Source of the DNA: CAVSUZ01 sp963834715
GTDB taxonomy: Bacteria > Pseudomonadota > Alphaproteobacteria > Acetobacterales > Acetobacteraceae
DNA length: 64,000 nt
Assembly: GCA_963834715.1 (NCBI GenBank)
Contig: CAWIDE010000022.1
Span: forward strand, 682,001-746,000
Reading direction: 5' to 3'
Shown: piece after piece, positions 51,429 to 59,644 of the stretch
Layout: the number at the start of each line of letters is the position of its first letter
Position numbering within the stretch: position 1 is the stretch's first letter
The notes under the pieces: model-generated
The model's database searches: none
What the model was told of the DNA's origin: nothing
The model's input: only the letters and a program-made list of their open reading frames with translations
Position numbers and translations under genes: made by a program

Positions 51429-52064
51429 GTGTTCAAGCGACGCAAAACAGACGATTCGAACGGCGAGACCCTGTCAGCCACCTTCTCAGCCAGCACCGAC
51501 TCGGACAAACCCGACGTGCCCAACGCCAGCCGCGCCTTCACCGATCCCGGACTAGGCGTTCCGCCCTTCCGTCCCGCTGCCCCACCGAAGGAGCCCGCAA
51601 TGTCTCGCTCGCCGCTTGGCCCGCCACCTCCAGTGCCCACCCAGTCTGGCGCCTCGCGCCCGGCCACCATCCCGCCTCGCCCCAGCCAGGACCCCGCCGA
51701 GCGCCGCACCCTCGTCGTCGGCCGTGGCATTAGCGTTCAAGGCACCGTACAGGACGCCGAACGCCTGGTGGTCGAGGGCACCGTCGAAGCCACCATGATC
51801 CACGCCACCGAACTCTCAGTCTGTCCCGGCGGCATGTTCAAGGGCGAAATCGAGGTCGAAGATGCCGAAATCGCCGGCACCATCAACGGCACCCTGACTG
51901 TCCGCGGCAGCCTGACCGTGCGCGAAAGCGGCCGGGTCCTCGGCACCGCCCGCTACCGCCGCCTGCAGGTCGAAAACGGCGGCCAGATATCCGGCCAGAT
52001 GGAAATGCTCACCGACACCACCGCTAAATCCGAACTCACCCGCATCCCCGAACCCGCAATTTAG
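51429..52064 (+). CDS. Bactofilin family cytoskeletal protein
   Basis: A 211-residue protein. A disordered proline-rich N-terminus (about 90 residues) precedes the beta-helical bactofilin domain (VGRGISVQGTVQDAERLVVE, FKGEIEVEDAEIAGTINGTL, LQVENGGQISGQMEML). Bactofilins form nucleotide-free filaments at the membrane and organise cell-wall enzymes. I prefer the GTG at 51429 (VFKRRK, typical start, GGGGAG upstream) to an ATG at 51387 without a ribosome site. It is flanked by two inverted copies of a repeat. Confidence 0.88.
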   Translation: MFKRRKTDDSNGETLSATFSASTDSDKPDVPNASRAFTDPGLGVPPFRPAAPPKEPAMSRSPLGPPPPVPTQSGASRPATIPPRPSQDPAERRTLVVGRGISVQGTVQDAERLVVEGTVEATMIHATELSVCPGGMFKGEIEVEDAEIAGTINGTLTVRGSLTVRESGRVLGTARYRRLQVENGGQISGQMEMLTDTTAKSELTRIPEPAI

Positions 52065-52072
52065 TTGATTTC

Positions 52073-52110
52073 GCGTCATGGCCGGGCTTGACCCGGCCAG
52101 CTGCGCACGG
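52073..52110 (-). repeat. Palindromic repeat downstream of bactofilin (inverted copy of 51261)
   Basis: Reads CGTCATGGCCGGGCTTGACC and CGGCCAGCTGCGCACGG. Its reverse complement matches 51261-51299 at nearly all of about 35 positions. The repeat contains an ATG that would otherwise seem to start hpnK. Confidence 0.7.
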
Positions 52111-52113
52111 GCC

Positions 52114-52972
52114 GTGGTTCTGCCCCGCCATCTTATCATCTCCGCCGACGACTTCGGCCTCTCCCAAACCGTCAACGAAGCGATCGAGCGCGCCCACCGC
52201 CACGGCATCCTCGCCGCCGCCAGCCTGATGGTCGCCGGCCCCGCCACCCAGGACGCTATCCGCCGGGCCCGCGCTCTCCCCTGCCTCCGAGTTCGGCCTG
52301 CATCTCGTCACCGTCGAAGGCCAGGCCACGCTTTCCCCAGCCCAGATCCCCGGCCTCGTCTCCCCCTGCGGTGCTTTCCCCGCCAACCAGCTCCGCCTCG
52401 GCCTGCGCTACATCACCCCTCGCGCCCGCCGCCAGCTCGCCGCCGAGATCGAGGCCCAGTTCGCCGCTTTTGCCGCCACCGGCCTCCGCCTCGATCACGC
52501 CAACGCCCACAAGCACATGCACCTCCACCCCGTGGTCGGCCGCCTGCTGATCGAAACTGGCCGGCGCTACGGCCTGCGCGCCCTTCGCGTCCCCGCTGAG
52601 CCCCCGCAAACCCTCGCCGCCGCCGGCACCCAGCCCCACCTCCGCGACCGCGCCCTCTATCACTGGACCCGCCTGCTCCGCCGCCGTGCCCGCCGCGCGG
52701 GTCTCCTGACCAACGACCACTGCTTCGGCCTCGCCTGGTCCGGCCACATGGACGCTGCCCATCTGCTCCGCCTCATCCCCCATCTCCCGCCCGGCGTCAG
52801 CGAAATTTACTTCCACCCCGCCACGTCCCAGGACGAGGCCATGCGCCGCGTCGTGCCCGACTACCGCCCCGCCGACGAACTCGCCGCCCTGCTTGACCTG
52901 GCCGTCATCACCGCGCTCAAACAGGCCGGATCACTCGTCACCTACACCGACCTGACGGAGGGAGCCGCATGA
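52114..52972 (+). pseudogene. hpnK: HpnK/ChbG-like polysaccharide deacetylase, frameshifted
   Basis: The first part (VVLPRHLIISADDFGLSQTV with the metal-binding ADDFG, then HRHGILAAASLMVAG) runs to RARALPCL. An extra C at 52287-52288 then breaks the frame; the next frame continues as EFGLHLVTVEGQATLSP, DHANAHKHMHLHPVVG (metal-binding histidines) and on to a stop at 52972. Joined, it has about 285 residues, the usual size. HpnK is usually found in hopanoid gene clusters, but no other hpn gene is visible here. I set the start at the GTG at 52114, outside the repeat. Its stop overlaps the next start (ATGA). Confidence 0.85.
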
Positions 52973-53934
52973 TCAAGCAGCCCAGTCGCTACGACGAGAT
53001 GACCGACCCCCAAGCCCGTCCGCGCTACACCGGCGTCGCCACCTTCTTCCGCGTCCCCTACACCCAGGATCTCACCGAGACCGACATCGGCCTCATCGGC
53101 GTGCCCTTCGACGGCGGTGTCACCAATCGCACTGGCACCCGCCACGGCCCTCGCGCCGTTCGCGACCAGTCCTCGCTGCTCCGACGCATCAACGCCGCTA
53201 CCGGCGTCCAGCCTTTCGTCCTCGCCCGGGTCCGCGACCTCGGCGACTCCTGGATCGAACAGCCCTTCGCCCTGGAAGGTGCCCTCGACGAAATTGCCAC
53301 CTTCTATCGCACCGTCGTCCGCGCTGGTGTCACGCCACTCTCCGTCGGCGGCGACCACTCCATCTCGCTCCCCATCCTCCGTGCCGTCGCCGCTAACGGC
53401 CCCGTCGGCATGATCCACATCGACGCCCATTGCGATACAGGCGATGACTATCTCGGCTCCCGCTTCCACCACGGTGCCCCGTTCCGCCGCGCCACCGAGG
53501 AAGGCCTGCTCGAGCCCTCGCGAGTCGTCCAAATCGGCATCCGCGGCACCACCAACGATCCCGAAATGTGGAGCTTCAGCCGCGATGCCGGCATGCGCGT
53601 GCTCACCATGGAGGAGTTCCACGACAAAGGCTGGCAGTTCGCCTCCGAGGAAGCCCGCCGCATCGCTGGCTCCGGCCCCGTTTATCTCTCTTATGATATC
53701 GACAGTCTCGATCCTTCTCAGGCCCCCGGCACCGGCACACCCGAAGCCGGCGGCCTGACCACGCTCGAGGCGCTGCGCCTGCTCCGCGCCCTCCGTGGGA
53801 TTGACTTTGTGGGAGCCGATCTCGTCGAGGTCTCGCCACCCTTCGACGTCGGAGGCCTTACCGCCTTCAACGGCGCTTCGATCCTCTTCGAAATCCTCTG
53901 TCTGCTCGCCGAGGCCCGCCAGCGTCGGGCCTGA
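52969..53934 (+). CDS. Agmatinase/ureohydrolase family enzyme
   Basis: A 321-residue arginase-fold enzyme. Manganese ligands are in LSVGGDHSISLPIL, MIHIDAHCDTGDDY and LSYDIDSLDPSQAPGTGTPE, all intact. The family hydrolyses agmatine, guanidinobutyrate or related guanidines to urea and an amine. It is translationally coupled to the hpnK gene, an unusual pairing. Full length. Confidence 0.92.
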   Translation: MIKQPSRYDEMTDPQARPRYTGVATFFRVPYTQDLTETDIGLIGVPFDGGVTNRTGTRHGPRAVRDQSSLLRRINAATGVQPFVLARVRDLGDSWIEQPFALEGALDEIATFYRTVVRAGVTPLSVGGDHSISLPILRAVAANGPVGMIHIDAHCDTGDDYLGSRFHHGAPFRRATEEGLLEPSRVVQIGIRGTTNDPEMWSFSRDAGMRVLTMEEFHDKGWQFASEEARRIAGSGPVYLSYDIDSLDPSQAPGTGTPEAGGLTTLEALRLLRALRGIDFVGADLVEVSPPFDVGGLTAFNGASILFEILCLLAEARQRRA

Positions 53935-53951
53935 CGCCCCCCTCCCTTGCA

Positions 53952-53988
53952 CCGGGTCCCCATTGCGCACAGCGCAATGGGAGCCCGG
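53952..53988. repeat. Long palindrome after the agmatinase gene
   Basis: CCCATTGCGC (53959-53968) pairs with GCGCAATGGG (53972-53981), and the outer CCGGG with CCCGG, for a hairpin of about 16 bp with a 3-base loop. Outer flanks CCCCTCCC and GAGGGGG can extend it. There is no T tract, but it may end transcription or protect the 3' end. Confidence 0.6.
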
Positions 53989-54044
53989 CGAGGGGGCCGG
54001 AAGGGAGGGGTGGAAACAAGAGCCGTTGGTGAATCCAGCATGGC

Positions 54045-54281
54045 TTCGAAGAGCTGATTGACGCGCGGACCACGCGCAGGCGCGCCGCGCCATTCCCGCT
54101 CGCCTATGTGCGTAAGCGCCATGGACTGACGCAGACCCGCCTGGCCGATGCCGTCGGCATCTCGCAGGCCTACCTGGCACAGATCGAGGCCGGCAAGCCG
54201 GTCGGCGAAGTTAGCCTATATCGGCGACGGGGACAGCAGCTTCGTGTGCGGATCGAGGATCTGCTCCCGGAGCAAACCTGA
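54045..54281 (+). pseudogene. Xre-type antitoxin remnant (5' truncated)
   Basis: Seventy-eight codons without a start codon: FEELIDARTTRRRAAPFPLA, then a helix-turn-helix (LTQTRLADAVGISQAYLAQI EAG, residues split here only for length), then RVRIEDLLPEQT and a stop. This matches HigA/Xre-type antitoxins at the C-terminal half. The upstream frame hits a stop within seven codons. The middle (GEVSLYRRRGQQL) is less conserved. No toxin gene adjoins it, so it is an orphan fragment. Confidence 0.6.
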
Positions 54282-54447
54282 TCAGGCGAGCTGCGCCAGG
54301 ATGCCCGGCATCCGCGGTGCTGTATTCACGCCTCCCCGAGCCGTCCGCTCCAAGCCCAAGTGCGGCATCAACCGGCATGGAAAAACAACGATTGCCAAGT
54401 TTGTCAATTTGATTTTATAGTCCCTCCGCCGTGGGGAGGAAGGGGCC

Positions 54448-56114
54448 ATGACCCCAGATGCTATCGCGCGAGCACTCTTGCTCGCGGCGGCACTAGTTGC
54501 CTTTCGCTGTGGTGTACTGCAGTACCGGCGGCCACTCCGCCGAACATTCTCGTGATACTTGCCGACGATATGGGATATTCGGATAGCAGCCCCTACGGCA
54601 GCGAGATCTTCACCCCTAATATCGCTCGCCTCGCCAATCTGGGAATGATGCTGACCAACTTCCACGTGGCGGCGTACTGCGCCCCCACGCGCAGCATGCT
54701 GCTTACTGGCGTGGACAACCATCTCGTCGGCCTCGGCAATATGATCGAGCTGGCGGCCGATAATCAACGCGGTAAGCCTGGTTACGAGGGCTACCTGAAC
54801 GGTCGTGCCGCGACTCTCGCAAGTATCCTCCATAACGCCGGCTATCACACCTACATGTCCGGCAAGTGGCACCTAGGCAAGACGCCGGCTTCAATCCCCG
54901 CCGCTCAAGGATTCGAGCAGTCAGTCGGAGTTCTGGAGGGTGGCGCCGACAACTGGGAGAACAAGTCCTACTCCCCGGGCTACAAGTCCGTGCATTTCTT
55001 TGACGGGCGGAAACCGCTAACCCTCCCTCCTGATTTTTATTCCAGCAAGTTCTATACCGATAAGATGATCGGCTACATCGATCAGAACGCAGGCGACGGC
55101 AAGCCATTCTTCGGCTATCTCGCGTTCCAGGCAGTGCACCAGCCGCACCAGGCACCGGCAGAGTTCACCGCACGCTACATTTCGACCTACATGGCCGGAT
55201 GGTCCGAGATATCACAGTTTCGCTATGAATGGATGGTCGAGCTCGGCCTGATGCCATCCGGGCTGAAGATGGTGCGTCCCTCGATGGTTCAGGACTGGAA
55301 TACGCTCCCGCCTGACGAGCAGCGCATGAATGCAAAGCGCATGGCGGTTTACGCCGGAATGCTCGAGTACATGGACATGAGCATTGGCCGCGTCCTCGAT
55401 CACCTCAAGGCGAAGGGCATGCTCGCTAACACCATCGTCGTCTTCATGAGCGACAACGGTGGCGAGGCCGCTAAGCTGCAGCCGATGTTTCCTGAGTACT
55501 ACGCCAAAAACTTCGACCTGAGCTACGAGCACCTCGGTGAGAAGGGATCTTATTCGGAGTATGGGCCGGGCTGGGCCTCCGTCTCGATGACACCGTTCAG
55601 CAATTTTAAAGGCTCAGCCGCGGAGGGCGGCATGCGCGCGCCGTTTGTGATCCGCTATCCCAGCGTCATCGGCGAAGGCGAGCGGAGCGACGCCTTCACC
55701 TACGTGCTCGACGTAGTGCCGACCCTGCTCGACCTTGCCGGAGTATCGCCACCGCACAACGGTTCTGCGCCGCTGGGTGGACGTAGCATGGTCGCGCTGT
55801 TGGCGGGCAAGGCGACGCTGGTCCATCCGCCGGAGGAATCCGTCGCTTACGAAGCGGCAGGAGGGGAGGCGTTGTTCATGGATGGCTACAAGCTGGTCCG
55901 CAGCGCGCCGCCATACGGAGACTTGAAGTGGCGGCTCTTCGATTTGCGCTCCGACCCGACCGAATCCCACGATCTCGTGGCGGAGCAGCCCAATCTCGCC
56001 AAAAGCATGGCTGTGGCCTTTGCCAGCTATCTCGACAAGTACCAGGTCATAGAGGTACCTCCGGACTATAACGTAATAACGCAGGCTCGGAAAAATGCGG
56101 CCGCAAAGAAATAA
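54448..56114 (+). pseudogene. Arylsulfatase-type sulfatase; signal peptide and body in different frames
   Basis: The body is a full sulfatase: PPNILVILADDMGYSDSSPY, the FGly motif CAPTRSMLLTG, MSGKWHLGKTP and VFMSDNGGEA are in place to a stop at 56114. The only ATG with a strong ribosome site (GGAGGAAGGGGCC, at 54448) opens MTPDAIARALLLAAALVAF, a good signal peptide, but in an adjacent frame that stops at 54555. One indel near 54500 would join them into about 555 residues. Otherwise translation would need a GTG at 54360 with a poor N-terminus. The product would hydrolyse sulfate esters in the periplasm. Confidence 0.75.
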
Positions 56115-56142
56115 CAACCGACACCAGAAAAAAGGAGAAAAC

Positions 56143-56538
56143 ATGCGTCGATTAAGCCTGTCATTCTGCCTGCTGACTTCGTTGGCGATCCTTGCTCCGG
56201 GCATGAGCAGGGCAGCGGTCACCGCGGCCAACTTTCAGCTTCGCAACACAGCCGACCTGGTGGCGCTCTGTTCGGCTACGTCTTCCGATCCGATGGCAAC
56301 GGCCGCAGTGCACTTCTGCGAAGGCTTCGGAGTCGGCGTGACCCGGGTCCTGCAACAAGAGGATGCAGCGGATCCATCACGGCGCCCGATGTTCTGCCTA
56401 CCTAGCAACATGACCCGCAACCAGGGGGTCGCTGAATTCGTGCGGTGGGCGAACGCGGACCCATCCCGCCTGGCCATGCCTGCAACCGACGGTGTCGCGG
56501 CGTTCCTCGCAGCGCAGTTTCCCTGCGCGCGCAAATAA
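56143..56538 (+). CDS. Rap1a/Tai-like secreted protein
   Basis: A 131-residue protein with a signal peptide (SFCLLTSLAILAPGMSRA). The mature part has the Rap1a/Tai pattern: DLVALCSATSSDP, HFCEGFGVGVTRV, MFCLPSNMTRNQGVAEFVRW and a C-terminal FLAAQFPC, with four cysteines. Members neutralise type VI secretion amidase effectors in Serratia, but no such system is seen here, so the function may differ. AAAAGGAG precedes the ATG. Confidence 0.8.
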   Translation: MRRLSLSFCLLTSLAILAPGMSRAAVTAANFQLRNTADLVALCSATSSDPMATAAVHFCEGFGVGVTRVLQQEDAADPSRRPMFCLPSNMTRNQGVAEFVRWANADPSRLAMPATDGVAAFLAAQFPCARK

Positions 56539-56560
56539 CTAACGGGAAGGAGCAATCGCA

Positions 56561-56842
56561 ATGAAAAGCCTGATCGCCTTATCACTCTGCGCCATGACCC
56601 TTGCCGGGTGTTCGAACCTGACCCCAAACCAAAACGCCCTGCTGGGTGGAACCGCAGCCGGTGCGACCGGTGGAGCAGTAATTGGCGCGATCGCTGGCAA
56701 CGCCGGTTTGGGCACCCTGATCGGCGCGGGGGCAGGCTTGGCCGGCGGAGCAATTTACAATCATGTCAGGAGCAACGAGCAGCAGTCATACCAGCAGGGT
56801 TATCAGGCGGGTCGAAGCGGCCAGCCGCCTGCTCAGCAATGA
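56561..56842 (+). CDS. Glycine-zipper lipoprotein
   Basis: A 93-residue protein with a lipobox (ALSLCAMTLAGCSN, Cys at residue 17) and a glycine-zipper helix pair (GGTAAGATGGAVIGAIAGNA, GTLIGAGAGLAGGAIYNHV). The C-terminus is Gln-rich. It is expected to sit in the outer membrane. It follows the Rap1a/Tai-like gene by 22 bases with its own AAGGAG, and may be in the sulfatase transcription unit. Confidence 0.85.
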   Translation: MKSLIALSLCAMTLAGCSNLTPNQNALLGGTAAGATGGAVIGAIAGNAGLGTLIGAGAGLAGGAIYNHVRSNEQQSYQQGYQAGRSGQPPAQQ

Positions 56843-57387
56843 GCTCGCGTCGGCAGCACAAACTCCGATGCACCTCCAGCGTTCCCGCCAACACGCAGGC
56901 CACGTTACGGCTAACACGCGCCCGCTTGGTAAGTATAAGATAACTGTTGTCGACGTGCCTGACAATAGAGTCCGGCTCTAGGGGCGCCACGGAGGTTCGG
57001 TTTCGGCCGTATTTGGACGACCATAAGGTCTAGGAATTGCCGATACCTTTCGAGAAAATCGTGGAAAGCGGGTTCGTTAGGCGACCACGCTATCAGATTT
57101 TCATATTCTTGATCTCTTGCGCGCCAAAACGTAACTCGTCGGCAACATCTGTGATGTGTTTGTCATCTATCGATAGCTGTGTGAACACGAGTCCGATCGG
57201 GATTAGGGAGCGGCAACCACAAGTCTGCTAGACTGTGGTGACCCGGAGAGGATGGCTCGCTTGGCTCCCGTCGAAGGATCCGATATAACTAATCCAGGGC
57301 GCCGATCGCTCGCTTGTAAGGGCGACGCGGCTGCGCGTGGGGTGAACAAGGGCGCTGCTGGTCAGTGCCGTGAGAGGGAGGGATCAC
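56843..57387. other. Intergenic region of about 545 bases
   Basis: Open frames here are short and uncharacteristic and have no ribosome sites. The GC content is lower than in the neighbours (for example TTTTCATATTCTTGATCTC near 57096), so the promoter of the amidohydrolase gene at 57388 is likely to be here. I see no repeat or RNA gene. Confidence 0.4.
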
Positions 57388-58419
57388 ATGTTTGAACGCG
57401 ACGAGGGCAAAATCGCGCTTGAGGAGCATTTCTATTTGCCATCCTTTGAAGCGTATGGTGCGGACGGTTCGGCACTCGATGGGGCCGGGAAGGCGCACAA
57501 TTACCAGCCGGAGTATTTCACTTCCCTCCAGAAGCGGCTAGGCGACGTAAAACTACGGCTTGAGGACATGGATCGCGGCGGTATTGAGCGCATGGTCCTG
57601 TCACTGACGCAGCCAGGTATTCAGGGCATACCGGATCGTGCAATTGCGGTCGATACCGCAAAGCGAATGAACGACGATTTGGCGAAAACTCTGGCGGCGC
57701 ATCCGGACCAATTCCTGGGGTTCGCTGCTGTGGCGCTCCAGGACGTGCGCGCTGCTGGCGACGAGCTCGAGCGCGCCGTCTCGCAGCTCGGTTTCAAGGG
57801 GGCTTTGATCAACGGCTATTCGAACATTGGCGACATGAACACCGCCCAATACCTCGACGAGCCGCCAGTATGGGATTTTTGGGCCCGTGTGGAAGCGCTT
57901 GGCGTGCCAGTCTACCTGCACCCCCGCAGTCCGTTACCCAGCCAGCGGCGCGCGTACGAGGGTTACCCCGTCTTGGCGGACTCGCCATGGGGTTTTGGCG
58001 CCGAAACCGCCTTGCATACACTTCGTCTGATCTTGAGTGGCTTGTTCGACCGCTTTCCCCGACTAAGGATCATTCTCGGCCACCTGGGCGAGGGGCTCCC
58101 CTTCCTTTTGCCGCGTGTCGAGCATCGGCTACGCCATATGAGCGCGGAGGTGCGGGGGCGGCAGCTCAAGCCGGTTACTTTCTACCTTCGCGAGAACTTT
58201 TATGTGACCACCGCCGGCAACTTCCGGACTCAGGCGCTCATCAATTCGCTCCTCGAGATAGGGCCGGATCGGCTCCTGTTTTCCGTCGACTACCCTTACG
58301 AAACGGTGCAGGAGCAGACAGACTGGTTTGACAGCCTGCCGATCAGCGAGACGGATCGCCGCAAGATTGGTCGGGCGAATGCCCTCCAGCTGCTGCGGCT
58401 CAGCTCTCCAGATGCATAA
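57388..58419 (+). CDS. Amidohydrolase family (gamma-resorcylate decarboxylase-like)
   Basis: A 343-residue member of the amidohydrolase-2 group. Features are GKIALEEHFYLPSF (Glu-x-His in place of the usual His-x-His, as in resorcylate and 2,3-dihydroxybenzoate decarboxylases), VPVYLHPRSPLPSQR, RIILGHLGEGLPFLLPR and LLFSVDYPYET. The ATG at 57388 follows GGGAGGGA at six bases. It probably carries out a zinc- or manganese-dependent decarboxylation of a hydroxybenzoate. It is only distantly related to the one at 7039. Confidence 0.87.
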   Translation: MFERDEGKIALEEHFYLPSFEAYGADGSALDGAGKAHNYQPEYFTSLQKRLGDVKLRLEDMDRGGIERMVLSLTQPGIQGIPDRAIAVDTAKRMNDDLAKTLAAHPDQFLGFAAVALQDVRAAGDELERAVSQLGFKGALINGYSNIGDMNTAQYLDEPPVWDFWARVEALGVPVYLHPRSPLPSQRRAYEGYPVLADSPWGFGAETALHTLRLILSGLFDRFPRLRIILGHLGEGLPFLLPRVEHRLRHMSAEVRGRQLKPVTFYLRENFYVTTAGNFRTQALINSLLEIGPDRLLFSVDYPYETVQEQTDWFDSLPISETDRRKIGRANALQLLRLSSPDA

Positions 58420-58442
58420 TGATGATGGCGATCTCTGGCCTT

Positions 58443-59048
58443 CTAACGGTATAGCCAGGCTGCCATCAGCCGTGTATAGCGGGGCATGACTACGTAGGTC
58501 ATCAGCGCGACGACGACCGTTGCGACGAGGAAGTGGATGATTCCCGGCATCCCGAGGATGGGTGCGGCACGGAACAACGGCGTCAGCAACCAGGGAACCA
58601 GAATCGTGAGCGGGAAGATCGCCGATAGTGTGATCAGGAACTGCTTGTAAGGTTTCGCGTGCTTCTGCTCCGAGTTTGGGCGCCTAAACCAGAACTCAAG
58701 CCCGGTCTTGATCTCGACCTGGTCACCATCCTGAAGGAGATGCTGCACCTTAAGGATCAATCGCTGCCAGACCTCCGAAGCAAGCCATTGCTCCAAATGC
58801 TCAAGCGCGTCGAAATGGAGCACGACCGTGTAAGTCCGCGATCCCGTGTGCGGCCGGATAACGTTCACCCCTCGATGGCCTTCTGCCTTCCCTGCGATCG
58901 GGACGCTTTCGCGGAGCCAAGCCTCGTACTCCTGGTCTTTTCCTGGTATGACGGTGTGTCGGATCACGGACACCACCATTGATTGGCCGCGAGCAGGTGA
59001 TGGGATCATTTGCTTTTTCGTGGCCAGGGCGAGGTCCAGGCTGCTCAT
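58443..59048 (-). CDS. ABM domain protein with C-terminal membrane helices
   Basis: A 201-residue protein. The N-terminal ABM domain reads VSVIRHTVIPGKDQEYEAWL and VVLHFDALEHLEQWLASEVW. Two membrane helices follow (LITLSAIFPLTILVPWLLT and IIHFLVATVVVALMTYVVM), the plan of the membrane-bound ABM subgroup. GGGAG precedes the ATG at 59048. It converges on the amidohydrolase gene. Confidence 0.85.
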   Translation of the reverse strand: MSSLDLALATKKQMIPSPARGQSMVVSVIRHTVIPGKDQEYEAWLRESVPIAGKAEGHRGVNVIRPHTGSRTYTVVLHFDALEHLEQWLASEVWQRLILKVQHLLQDGDQVEIKTGLEFWFRRPNSEQKHAKPYKQFLITLSAIFPLTILVPWLLTPLFRAAPILGMPGIIHFLVATVVVALMTYVVMPRYTRLMAAWLYR

Positions 59049-59299
59049 GAGGTTCTCCCACCCACTATTCCCACCGCGCCGGAGGTCGATGGTGGCGAAA
59101 CTAAGCTTACCCGGCTTCCGGCTCGGCCGGCGGCTAACGCCAGCGGTGCATTCGCACTGTCGAGGAACTCTGCCCCGGATTTCCCAGATGACGGGCTGCT
59201 TTTGGCGGTATGAGGTCAGCTTAGTGCCCCGGAAGCCCGATCTTCAAGGGTGATCTGGCCCTCAGCGTCGTCTGCCTCCTCCCGGAGTGTCGTTGGCGG
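59049..59299. other. Intergenic stretch, no gene seen
   Basis: About 250 bases without a supported coding sequence. It lies upstream of the ABM protein gene and of the TetR fragment and may hold the eroded front half of that regulator, but I cannot trace it in any frame. Confidence 0.3.
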
Positions 59300-59506
59300 G
59301 TGCCCCGGCTATGGGGTGCGGATCTCCGCGCAGGGCCTGTAGCGACTGGCTCGCAGACTACTCCGACCCGGGTCCTCGTTGCGGCCCTAGAAGGCGCCAT
59401 GCTGCTGGCCCACTCCCTTGCCGACGTCCCCCGCCTCCACGCGGCTGCGACGTGCTTGCTCGCCGATATCGGCATCCACTCCTTGGAAACGGAAACAACC
59501 AGCTAG
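59300..59506 (+). pseudogene. C-terminal fragment of a TetR/AcrR-type regulator
   Basis: The peptide TRVLVAALEGAMLLAHSLAD and VPRLHAAATCLLADIGI matches the last helices of many TetR regulators (ALEGAllLARslrD). No DNA-binding domain precedes it. It is therefore a relic. It lies near, and in the opposite direction to, the frameshifted MFS gene. Confidence 0.5.
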
Positions 59507-59555
59507 CTGAGCTGAGCGAGCTCATTATAACCGGAAACGGCGCCCCTTACTCACC

Positions 59556-59612
59556 TTTCCCGCTTGCGGGAAGAGGTCGGCGCGGAGCAAGCCGCGCCGG
59601 GTGATGGTGGCG
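59556..59612 (+). repeat. Dispersed palindromic repeat, copy 4
   Basis: Reads CTTTCCCGCTTGCGGGAAGA and GGTCGGCGCGGAGCAAGCCG then CGCCGGGTGAT. The hairpin is TTTCCCGC / GCGGGAA. It stands between the TetR fragment and the MFS gene. Confidence 0.75.
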
Positions 59613-59644
59613 CGGGTCCGATCACGCTGAAAGAGCCCTAGCGC

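Noticed and set aside
52256..52816. Minus-strand open frame opposite hpnK
   Set aside because: Glu/Gly/Ala-rich antisense of a GC-rich gene; the plus strand carries the deacetylase motifs in two frames.
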